This document shows, one piece after another, positions 1 to 7,113 of a DNA stretch of 64,000 nt. Source of the DNA: Palsa-504 sp963705835 (GTDB lineage: Bacteria > Actinomycetota > Actinomycetes > Streptosporangiales > Streptosporangiaceae); assembly GCA_963705835.1 (NCBI GenBank), contig CAVPLC010000094.1, positions 1 to 64,000 of the forward strand, read 5' to 3'. Below the pieces are notes generated by a model that saw only the letters and a list, made by a program, of their open reading frames with translations, ran no database searches and was not told where the DNA came from. The translations under genes and the position numbers were made by a program. Positions within the stretch are counted from its first letter, which is position 1, and the number at the start of each line of letters is the position of its first letter.

Positions 1-118
1 GGTCCACCACGACCTCGATCCGGTAGTCATGATCATGCAGTTGCCCCTCCGAACCGGGCAGTCCCGGCATGATGTGGAAAGCATGGACGCTTCGGCTCAA
101 CCCGACTTCACACGTCAC
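1..118 (-). CDS. 6-pyruvoyl-tetrahydropterin synthase / QueD-like protein (5' part, runs off the window)
   Basis: Only the first 39 codons are present, because the reading frame continues past base 1. The peptide starts VTCEVGLSRSVHAF and contains an LHDHDYRIEV segment. The His in SRSVHAFH and the two in HDH match the zinc-binding histidines of the PTPS/QueD fold (family knowledge), which acts on dihydroneopterin triphosphate. The GTG start at 118 overlaps the end of the upstream dehydrogenase by 11 bases, so the two are probably translationally coupled. A zinc-type dehydrogenase next to a PTPS-like gene is an arrangement I associate with actinobacterial pterin or small-molecule clusters; the product cannot be told from here. 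The assignment rests on a short segment. Confidence 0.6.
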   Translation of the reverse strand, partial: MTCEVGLSRSVHAFHIMPGLPGSEGQLHDHDYRIEVVVD

Positions 119-1101
119 CGGCAGCACTCCTGTCGTAGTCAAGAACGGCATGCATCAGTCCCGGTGTCCCCTTGTCTACGGCTCGGAACGCCTCGGCTGC
201 CTGGCTGAAGGCGAAGACGTGGGTGCACAGCTGTGCCAACGGTAGTTCAGTCAGCAGCTCAATGGTTTCCTGCCTGCGCCGGGACCGGGTCCAGGTCCCG
301 GACAGCCGGGCCTGGCACCGTCGAAACCTGAGTGCTGCGGATGATCAGACGCCGCCGGTGGAAGGCGCCGCCCAGCGGCAGGACCACTGGTTTGGTACCG
401 AACCACGATGCGATCAGCAGGGTTCCCTCGTGGGCCAGCATGTTCAGCGCCATGGCTGGCGCATCCGGGTTACCGCTGGCGTCAATGACCAGCGGCACTT
501 TCTGTTCCGCCAGCTCCTCCGGTGCTGCGGCGGCGGCGCCGAGACTGTCGGCCATGTCGCGGCGCCACGGCTGCGGCTCGGCGATCAGAGGACGCCACCC
601 GGAGCGCTGCAACAGCAGGGCGGTCAGCAGCCCGAGCACGCCGGCGCCGAGCACGATGACCCGCTCGCGATATCCAGCCCCGGCATCGAGCGTCACCTGC
701 AATGCCGTCTCGACCAGCGGGAACAAGGTGGCGGATGCGGGATCGACGGGAGGCAGCGGAATCAGTTCACTGGCCGGTGCCGCGAAGACGTCCTGGTGCG
801 GATGGAACGCGAAGACCGTCTGGTCAGACTCCGCTACTTGGCCGACGCACGCATAGCCATAGGCGAAGGGATAGGAGAAGGTACCGCTCAGCGCGTCGAT
901 CGTGTCGTCAAGCGCCAACTCGGCAGGTATCTCGCCACGGTATACCAGCCGTTCGGTGCCACCGCTGATGCCAGAGCACAAGGTGCGGACAAGGACCTCA
1001 CCGGCCGCAGGCTGCGGTGTGGCCAGTTCCCTGATCGCCACGCAGCGCGGCGCGGTATGAAATAGCGCGCGCGCGGGCACGCAGCACATTCTACTCACCA
1101 T
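108..1101 (-). CDS. Zinc-type (medium-chain) alcohol dehydrogenase, frameshifted near 317
   Basis: Medium-chain dehydrogenase/reductase. The N-terminal half shows VRTLCSGISGGTERLVYRG, a GroES-like catalytic-domain segment. The nucleotide-binding half shows VIVLGAGVLGLL, a Rossmann GxGxxG motif. The uninterrupted frame stops at 259, but the expected C-terminal sequence continues in the next frame (LSGTWTRSRRRQETIELLTELPL to HAVLDYDRSAAGDV) and ends at 108. A one-base change around 317 therefore splits the gene. Start is uncertain: ATG 1101, GTG 1098 and ATG 1089 are in frame with weak ribosome sites. It lies 11 bases after the membrane-protein fragment and overlaps the PTPS-like gene. The substrate is unknown; relatives act on sugars, polyols or bacteriochlorophyllide. 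The frameshift could be a sequencing error or a true pseudogene. Confidence 0.7.
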
Positions 1102-1112
1102 CAATCCGTGGG

Positions 1113-1487
1113 TCAGATGGACGTGGTCTGGATCGTCGTCCACAGTCCGTAGACAGCCAGGGCAGCGGCACCGGCCGTCAGCACCCAGGCGGGCACCATC
1201 CGGCCGCCGTGCCGGGCGACGAACCTCGGGTAGACGGCGAAGGTGACGAGCTGGCTGAGCCACAGCGCGAACAGCGAGGGCGTGAGCAGCGCATCGTAGA
1301 TCCGGTCAGGGTTGATGAGCAGCACCGGCGCGGCGGCGACCATGACGGCGCCGATGCCGATGACGACACGGCGCCGCGGCCATGAGGTGACCGCGGCGGT
1401 CAGCCGGCTCAGCGCGAGATACTCCACCAGGATGACCCCGGCCACCTCGCGATGGCAAGCGACCCGGCCGGCGCCGGTCCCGCGTCA
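1113..1487 (-). pseudogene. C-terminal fragment of a multi-pass membrane protein, 5' end lost at junction
   Basis: The minus-strand frame has three hydrophobic stretches: VVIGIGAVMVAAAPVLLI, a segment around FALWLSQLVTFAVY, and WVLTAGAAALAVYGLW. They look like the last transmembrane helices of an integral membrane protein. A GTG at 1445 can be called as a start, but the frame remains open upstream (RVACHREV) until a stop that lies in the foreign pyrG sequence. The true N-terminus was therefore lost at the join near 1488. It is high-GC and matches the dehydrogenase below it in composition. I do not recognise the family; it probably belonged to the same operon as the dehydrogenase and PTPS-like gene. 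Confidence 0.5.
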
Positions 1488-2010
1488 AGGGCCTCGATCA
1501 CCGCGGATTCGCGCACGTTGCAGAACAGCGAAAGCTTGCGCTTCTCCTCCTTGGGGATCGGGCGGTCGGTGCGGCACAAAAGGATATCGGGCTGGATGCC
1601 GATCGAGCGCAGTTCCTTGACCGAATGCTGGGTCGGCTTGGTTTTCAACTCGCCCGCAGAAGGAATGAACGGCAATAACGTGAGATGGATGAAGACCGCG
1701 CTGCGTCTTGGCAGCTCGTTGCCAAGTTGGCGGATGGCTTCGAAGAAAGGCAGCCCTTCGATGTCGCCGACCGTCCCCCCGATCTCCACGAGGACGAAAT
1801 CCATGCCGTCGCTTTCGGCACGGATGAAATCCTTGATGGCGTTGGTGACGTGCGGGATCACCTGGATGGTGGCGCCGAGATAATCACCGCGGCGTTCCCG
1901 CGCGAGAATGTCCTGGTAGATCCGGCCGGTCGTGATGTTGTCGCGGCGGCTGGCAGGACGCCCGGTGAAGCGCTCGTAATGGCCGAGGTCGAGATCGGTC
2001 TCGGCGCTCA
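1488..2010 (-). pseudogene. pyrG: CTP synthase (PyrG) internal fragment, alphaproteobacterial type, both ends missing
   Basis: About 174 codons encode an unmistakable stretch of the CTP synthase amidoligase domain: AETDLDLGHYERFTG, NITTGRIYQDILARERRGDY, VEIGGTVGDIEGLPFFEA and GELKTKPTQHSVKELRSIGI. The normal N-terminus with the P-loop (about 65 residues) and the glutaminase half (more than 300 residues) are absent. Homology stops abruptly after VIEALDA near 1488 and before AETDLDL near 2008. Wording such as FIHLTLLPFIPSAGELKTKP resembles Rhizobiales-type PyrG (from memory, not searched). It cannot be functional. It joins actinobacterial DNA on the left to acidobacterial DNA on the right, and is best explained as an assembly or amplification chimera. 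Confidence 0.9.
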
Positions 2011-2043
2011 AAACTCACGCAATTCGAACTCTAGCTTCAGTAG
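2008..2043. repeat. 36-bp direct repeat, copy 1 (at the pyrG junction)
   Basis: This stretch (TCAAAACTCACGCAATTCG then AACTCTAGCTTCAGTAG) matches 3773-3808 at 32 of 36 positions in the same orientation. It sits exactly where CTP synthase homology ends, so it may mark the breakpoint. On the minus strand it could be read as the end of a reading frame (LLKLEFELREF then stop), but no upstream coding sequence supports that. Confidence 0.7.
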
Positions 2044-2179
2044 GGGCTTGGCTCTGAACGTTGTGGTGTTCGCCTGCGGCGTCCTCGATTCGAGGGAGAG
2101 AGCAGCACTGGGGATTCGTAGTGTCTAGTGGCAGGAGACGGTTTTGGTGCGCGTTGGCGTCCCTACGGAGCAACCACGT

Positions 2180-3343
2180 TCATGGTCTTCCCTCGCCCGG
2201 CACGTTCGTCGTCACGCGCTTCGACAGGAATTCACGGATTAAATTGGTACCCACTCGTCCGGCGAGGCCAACAGCAGCATTGGTGAAGACAAGGTGCGCT
2301 CCCCGATTCGCTTGGGGATAGTACAGATTGGACAGCGCTCCCGAGCACAGGTCGGCAAGCATATAAGAATAATTGGGAACAGTATGGCCGCTATCGCTTC
2401 GGGCGACAAAGGCGGAGCCGACCGCATGCGCAAGGCGCGACTTAAAGGAGCCGGAGCCCTGGTAGTAATAGCGCGGATCCTGGTGCAGGAGCACGGGGAA
2501 TACCGCATGAGTCAGGAAGTCACTGCTGCGTCCGTCGGCAAACTTCGCTGCAAAACGTTTGCTGTATCCCTCGGCACCTTGCCCGTACCCGGCATAGGAG
2601 TTCTTCGCCTGCTCTATACCGGCCGCGAAGGCGACGCCGATCATTGCAACCGGATCGAATGTGCCCCGCGTAGCGAGCGAAAATTTCTGTTTCGCAGTGA
2701 GCGGGGCGGCGTCATAAACGTAGCTTGTATAAAAGTTTGGGAAAACGCCAACCAAACGCTGCTTCTCTTCCGCTCTTATCTGCTCTGCGGCGATCAGCTC
2801 GGTGGGACGAACCGTGAGCTCCATGTTTGCCGTCGCAATGGAGAGTGAGACGTTAGGAACCTCATAGGCCTGCCGCACCGTGACGACGAACTCCGCGGAT
2901 GTAAAGAGTGCAAAACCCGTAGCGCTGACGGTCACGAGGTAGGGGCCGGGAGGAATCTTTGTAAAACAAAAATCGCCGTTCGCCTCGGACGCCATGGTCT
3001 GCAATTGTGTTCCGTCCTCCTGCGTCAAGCTCACCTCGGCGCCGGGTACCGCGGCTCCGCTCACGTCCAGCACGGTGCCTGCGACGCTCGCGGACCCTTC
3101 CTCAAGGGATGTTTGCTGCGTCGAATTCTGCGGGTCTGAATTGGGTAGAGATGCATTTGGCAGGAAGCGCCTGTTAATCCCGGGCGCGGCAGTCTGTTGC
3201 TGGGCGAGTGCGCTCGCAGGAACCATAAACAGCAGAAGTAACGCGCTCGCGAGAACAGCAGGAAGGCGCAGGCGCCGGGCCTTCACCAAAGCGCGCTTCC
3301 AAGGCGGAGAGTAAGCCACGGTGCTAAGCTCAGCCACGCCCAT
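2180..3343 (-). CDS. Exported protein with carboxypeptidase-regulatory-like (Ig-fold) domain, acidobacterial type
   Basis: From the ATG at 3343 the protein is 387 residues. A basic then hydrophobic stretch ending ASALAQQQ looks like a cleavable signal peptide. It is followed by a carboxypeptidase-regulatory-like domain (GTVLDVSGAAVPGAEVSLT through GDFCFTKIPPGPYLVTVSATG). The C-terminal region is aromatic-rich and contains LHQDPRYYYQGSGSF and NLYYPQANRG. This architecture is common in Acidobacteriota as secreted or envelope-associated proteins of unknown role. The frame is open to 3517, but the extra N-terminal residues do not look like a leader. It is transcribed away from mgtC. Its surroundings carry dispersed repeats. 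Confidence 0.75.
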   Translation of the reverse strand: MGVAELSTVAYSPPWKRALVKARRLRLPAVLASALLLLFMVPASALAQQQTAAPGINRRFLPNASLPNSDPQNSTQQTSLEEGSASVAGTVLDVSGAAVPGAEVSLTQEDGTQLQTMASEANGDFCFTKIPPGPYLVTVSATGFALFTSAEFVVTVRQAYEVPNVSLSIATANMELTVRPTELIAAEQIRAEEKQRLVGVFPNFYTSYVYDAAPLTAKQKFSLATRGTFDPVAMIGVAFAAGIEQAKNSYAGYGQGAEGYSKRFAAKFADGRSSDFLTHAVFPVLLHQDPRYYYQGSGSFKSRLAHAVGSAFVARSDSGHTVPNYSYMLADLCSGALSNLYYPQANRGAHLVFTNAAVGLAGRVGTNLIREFLSKRVTTNVPGEGRP

Positions 3344-3842
3344 GAGTCTCGTGCGGAGGGAAGTAGGCGTGAAAACAAAACACCAAACGGGGCAGCCATC
3401 CGGTTCATAGATTGCTCCGCTCCCGGCCAGGCGGACTCGTAACGCGATAGATAGACTGCGCACCGAGATGCAGTCTAACCAACAGAAGAACAATCGACTG
3501 TGCAAAATTGCACACACCGTAAAATGACATTATTGCTTTACCGCATCGCCTTACCGCTTCGGATGGAAAGTAAGCAACGTTTCCAAGAGGGGTCGACCCC
3601 GCCTTGTTAACGCATGAATTGGAAGCGGAGGCACGCTAGACGGGCCGTGTCGCTTGGCGGCTCGGGCGAGCTCGTTTCGGAATTCGATAGTGAGCATGGC
3701 GCGCTCTATTTTGGTCGCAAGCGCCTCCTCGCCCTGAAAAAGCCGGAGATACACGCCAGAGCACGTCACTTTTCAAAACTAACGCAATTTCAACTCTAGT
3801 TTCAGTAGAATCGGCTTACAGCGGACGTGGGCCGCTCCCGGG
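3344..3842. other. Intergenic region between the regulatory-like gene and mgtC
   Basis: About 500 bases with no gene I can support. It should hold the divergent promoters of the minus-strand exported protein and plus-strand mgtC. Two small open frames (3551-3769 minus, 3614-3799 plus) overlap each other and resemble nothing I recognise. The second copy of the 36-bp repeat is at 3773-3808. Confidence 0.5.
3773..3808. repeat. 36-bp direct repeat, copy 2
   Basis: TCAAAACTAACGCAATTTC then AACTCTAGTTTCAGTAG matches the copy at 2008-2043 with four substitutions. The two copies bracket 1.7 kb that contains only the regulatory-like gene. It lies about 35 bases upstream of mgtC. Confidence 0.7.
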
Positions 3843-4505
3843 ATGCTCTCCTTTCACGAAACTCTAATGCGCCTGCTTTTCGCCGCGGCGATGGGCGCGC
3901 TCATCGGCATGGAGCGCGACCTTCGTCGCCGCCCAGCCGGCATCCGCACCAGCATGTTTGTGTGCCTCTCCACCGCTCTCTTCACCATCATGTCCCAGCA
4001 GTTGTCCCACATGTGGGGTGACACGGGCCCGACGCGCATCGCCTCCAACATCGTCCAGGGCATCGGTTTCCTCGGCGCCGGCGCGATTCTCAAGGACAGC
4101 GCTGGCCTCGTCGGCATGACTACCGCGGCAACCATCTTTGTCGAAGCCGCCATTGGCATGGCGTCGGGCGGAGGATTCTACGCCACGGCGGGCGCGACGA
4201 CCGCGATCGTTCTTTTTGCGCTCTTCGTTGTGGGTTGGGTGCTCGAAAAATCGAGACTCAGGTCGCGCGCGATCCTCTTCCGCTTCACCACGACTCACGC
4301 GGACAATGTCGCGGGGGAAATCCAGCACCTGCTCGCTGGCATGGGCCTCTCTGCCCGGCAGTTCCGCGTGTCCATGGCAGGCGCAAGTTCCATCGTCGAA
4401 TTCGAAGCCGATGTCAGCCATAGCCACGAAGTCCAGATCGTCAGCCAGCTCAATCGCCAGGGGGTGGTGACCGAACTCGTTCCCGTCGACGGTCCTCGCT
4501 CATGA
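3843..4505 (+). CDS. MgtC/SapB family membrane protein
   Basis: 220 residues. The N-terminal 140 form the MgtC membrane domain with about four to five helices and the family signatures LLFAAAMGALIGMERDLRRR, RTSMFVCLSTALFTIM, GIGFLGAGAILKD and GMTTAATIFVEAAIGMA. The C-terminal 80 residues form a soluble ACT-like tail. MgtC proteins are linked to survival at low magnesium and modulation of the F1Fo ATPase in pathogens; the role in soil bacteria is unclear (family knowledge). The stop overlaps the next start (ATGA at 4502-4505), so it is probably co-translated with the LD-carboxypeptidase, a pairing with no obvious functional logic. Confidence 0.85.
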   Translation: MLSFHETLMRLLFAAAMGALIGMERDLRRRPAGIRTSMFVCLSTALFTIMSQQLSHMWGDTGPTRIASNIVQGIGFLGAGAILKDSAGLVGMTTAATIFVEAAIGMASGGGFYATAGATTAIVLFALFVVGWVLEKSRLRSRAILFRFTTTHADNVAGEIQHLLAGMGLSARQFRVSMAGASSIVEFEADVSHSHEVQIVSQLNRQGVVTELVPVDGPRS

Positions 4506-5449
4506 CTTTCCCCCCGGGAGCACCGCTCAAGCCCAAGGCACTCCGCAAGGGCTCCAAGGTAGCTGTCTTTGCCCCAGCGTCTCCCGCGGAGCAGCTCGAC
4601 GTCACCGCCGGCCTTGCCGAACTGCGCCGTCTGGGCTACGAATTTGCCCCCGTCCAATTGCTCGGCCCCGAAGGCTATTTCGCCGCTTCCATGGAATCCC
4701 GCCGCGAGGGCTTCCTTAAGGCCGCACGTCAACCGGATATCGCGGCACTGGTCTCCCTGCGCGGTGGCTACGGCGCAAATTACCTCCTGGACAACAATCT
4801 TGCAACGCAGCTACAGGAACCAAAGTGCGTCATCGGCTTCAGCGACCTCACCTCGCTCCAAATCTATCTCTGGCAAATGTGCGGCTGGGTCACGTTTCTC
4901 GGACCCATGGTCGCTGCCGGTCTCAATCGTGGCGCCGATGATTCTCACGGCTACGACGAGCACTCCTTCCTCCAAGCAGTGGGGAATTCCGGCAGCGGCT
5001 GGGAAATCCACTTGCACGGAAGATCTCTCGCCCGGGGTGGCGCCGAAGGACGCCTCCTCGGCGGCTGCCTGACGCTGTTGCAGACTACCCTCGGCACTCC
5101 CTGGGAGCTCGACACCACGGATTCCATCCTCATCCTTGAGGATCGCGGCATGCGCCCCTATCAGGTCGATCGTGCCTTAATGCATCTCAAACAAGCGGGG
5201 AAGTTCGACGCCGTCAAAGGCATCCTCCTCGGCGAATTTCCAGACTCCGTGCCCCCCGTCAAAGGCAGCCCCACGGTCCACGACGTCTGCGAACGAATTC
5301 TGCAGCCACTCGGCGTGCCCGTCGTCTTCGGCGCACCCGTCGGCCACACGCAGCGCCCCATGCTCACTCTTCCGCTCGGCGTCCGGGCCCGGCTACTTTC
5401 AACCAGCGAAAGCCATCTGGAAATCCTGGAACCTGCCGTAGTCGCATAG
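4502..5449 (+). CDS. ldcA: Muramoyltetrapeptide (L,D-)carboxypeptidase, S66 family
   Basis: 315 residues, the normal LdcA size. The nucleophile-elbow segment CVIGFSDLTSLQIYLW carries the catalytic Ser. SLRGGYGANYLLD is the upstream conserved loop, LILEDRGMRPYQVDRALMHL carries the expected Glu region, and VVFGAPVGHTQRP holds the catalytic His. The enzyme removes the terminal D-Ala from recycled murein tetrapeptide in the cytoplasm. The gene overlaps mgtC by four bases and is followed by mpl. LdcA followed by Mpl makes a coherent peptidoglycan-recycling pair, since the tripeptide made by LdcA is the Mpl substrate. Confidence 0.9.
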   Translation: MTFPPGAPLKPKALRKGSKVAVFAPASPAEQLDVTAGLAELRRLGYEFAPVQLLGPEGYFAASMESRREGFLKAARQPDIAALVSLRGGYGANYLLDNNLATQLQEPKCVIGFSDLTSLQIYLWQMCGWVTFLGPMVAAGLNRGADDSHGYDEHSFLQAVGNSGSGWEIHLHGRSLARGGAEGRLLGGCLTLLQTTLGTPWELDTTDSILILEDRGMRPYQVDRALMHLKQAGKFDAVKGILLGEFPDSVPPVKGSPTVHDVCERILQPLGVPVVFGAPVGHTQRPMLTLPLGVRARLLSTSESHLEILEPAVVA

Positions 5450-5562
5450 TTGAAGCAGAGGTGACGCTGTGTTCTCTCGAAAGATGGGCAAGGGAATTTT
5501 CCTAAGGAGTTCAAAGCTTCGAAGTAGTTCATGCGAATCTCGGCAAACCCAGTGGCACAGCC

Positions 5563-5618
5563 ATTCCTGGCTGTGCTCTTGGGTCACGTAACATGGGCTT
5601 TAGCCTGTGCTCTTGGGT
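5563..5618. repeat. Two copies of a dispersed acidobacterial repeat
   Basis: ATTCCTGGCTGTGCTCTTGGGT at 5563-5584 and a shorter CCTGTGCTCTTGGGT at 5604-5618 lie in tandem. A third copy at 11026-11047 differs from the first at one of 22 positions. Between the two copies is a small palindrome around GGCTTTAGCC. All copies are intergenic. Confidence 0.7.
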
Positions 5619-5679
5619 TTCTCTTCGGTGGGCACCGAGTTTGGCAAAAAGAGTTGCAAAAGGAATATCCTCAAGAACC

Positions 5680-7113
5680 ATGAAACACATCCACATGATC
5701 GGCATCGGCGGCTCTGCCATGGCTCCTCTCGCCGGCATGCTCCGCGAACGCGGCTACAAAATCACCGGCTCCGACGCAGGCGTCTACCCCCCGGCCTCCA
5801 CGCTCCTCGAATCTCTAGGCATCCAGTACGCAACCGCATTTGACGCCAAGCACCTCCACCCCGGGCCAGATCTGATCGTCGTCGGCAACGCCATCTCCCG
5901 CGGCAACGTCGAAGTCGAAGAGATGCTAGACCGCAAGCTTTCCCACCGTTCGCTCCCGCAAATCCTCGAAGAAGAATTCCTCCCTGGCAACCATTCCATT
6001 GTCGTCAGCGGCACGCACGGTAAAACCACCACCACCGCCATGCTCGCCTGGATCTTCCACGTCGCCGGCAAGCATCCCAATTTCCTCGTCGGCGGCGTTG
6101 CCGAAAATTTCGGCAAGAGCTACGGCCTCGCCGGCGGCCAGGAGTTCATCCTGGAAGGCGACGAGTACGACTCCGCTTACTGGGACAAAGCCGCGAAATT
6201 CCTCCACTACCACCCCGACGACCTCATCATTACTTCCGTCGAATTCGATCATGCTGATATCTACACGGACTTCGACGCCTATCAGTTGGCCTTCAAGCGC
6301 CTGGTGAATCTGGTTCCCCGCCGTGGCCGCGTCATCGTCTGGGGAGATTCGGAAGCAGGTGATGCGCCCCGCAAAGTCACCGAAAAAGCCTTTTGTCCCG
6401 TGATCACCTATGGCTTCGATCCAGGGAATGACTGGGTCGCGTCCGAGGTCTCCAGCGTCGATGACAAGATGCGCTTCCGCGTCCACTACAAGGGCGAGCT
6501 CTACGGCGAATTCCTCCTCGCTGCCAGCGGCCGCCACAACGTCCTGAACGCTCTCGTCGCACTCATCGTCGCGCAGGGAAGAGGCATCCGCACAGAAGCC
6601 CTCCAGCAAGCCCTTGCCACCTTCCAAAGCGTCAAACGCCGCATGGATGTGAAAGGAGAAATCGGCAACATCCTCGTCGTGGACGATTTTGCCCACCATC
6701 CCACCGCCATCCGCGCCACCATCGAAGCCGCCCGCCTCCGTTGGCCCGGCCGCCGACTCTGGGCCATCCTCGAGCCTCGCTCTAATTCCATGCGCCGCCG
6801 CATCTTCCAGGATGCGCTTCCCCAAGCGCTCGCACTGGGAGATCGTGTCATTCTAGGCGGCGTTCACCGTTCTGCTCAGTTGAGCGAAGACCAGCGTCTC
6901 GATCCCGAATCCGTAGCCTCCGCCGTTCGCCAACTCGGCAAAGACGCACGTGTCCTTCCCAACGCCGATGCCATCGCCGATTTCCTCGCCGCCGAAGCCC
7001 GACCCGGCGATTTGCTCCTGGTCATGTCCAATGGTAGTTTCGATGGTCTATGCGAAAAACTCTTCAAACGTCTGCCGGCCCGGCCATCTACCACTGAGGC
7101 CCGCGGAAAGTGA
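5680..7113 (+). CDS. mpl: UDP-MurNAc:L-Ala-gamma-D-Glu-meso-DAP ligase
   Basis: 477 residues. The N-terminal Mur ligase dinucleotide motif is MKHIHMIGIGGSAMAPLAG. The ATP-binding P-loop is SGTHGKTTTTAMLAWIF, and the central domain shows FILEGDEYDSAYWDKAAKF and ITSVEFDHADIY. The C-terminal domain has DDFAHHPTAIRATIEAAR and ILEPRSNSMRRRIF. The LEGDEYDSAYWDK and PRSNSMRR wording identifies Mpl rather than MurC. It ligates the recycled tripeptide to UDP-MurNAc in the cytoplasm. I chose ATG 5680 because the sequence upstream in frame is the dispersed repeat and AGGA at 5661 precedes it. It follows ldcA at 230 bases and its stop overlaps the GTG of the M61 gene. Confidence 0.92.
   Translation: MKHIHMIGIGGSAMAPLAGMLRERGYKITGSDAGVYPPASTLLESLGIQYATAFDAKHLHPGPDLIVVGNAISRGNVEVEEMLDRKLSHRSLPQILEEEFLPGNHSIVVSGTHGKTTTTAMLAWIFHVAGKHPNFLVGGVAENFGKSYGLAGGQEFILEGDEYDSAYWDKAAKFLHYHPDDLIITSVEFDHADIYTDFDAYQLAFKRLVNLVPRRGRVIVWGDSEAGDAPRKVTEKAFCPVITYGFDPGNDWVASEVSSVDDKMRFRVHYKGELYGEFLLAASGRHNVLNALVALIVAQGRGIRTEALQQALATFQSVKRRMDVKGEIGNILVVDDFAHHPTAIRATIEAARLRWPGRRLWAILEPRSNSMRRRIFQDALPQALALGDRVILGGVHRSAQLSEDQRLDPESVASAVRQLGKDARVLPNADAIADFLAAEARPGDLLLVMSNGSFDGLCEKLFKRLPARPSTTEARGK

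Noticed and set aside
3551..3769. 72-residue minus-strand open frame
   Set aside because: It overlaps an equally long plus-strand frame, has no recognisable motif or ribosome site, and lies among repeats.
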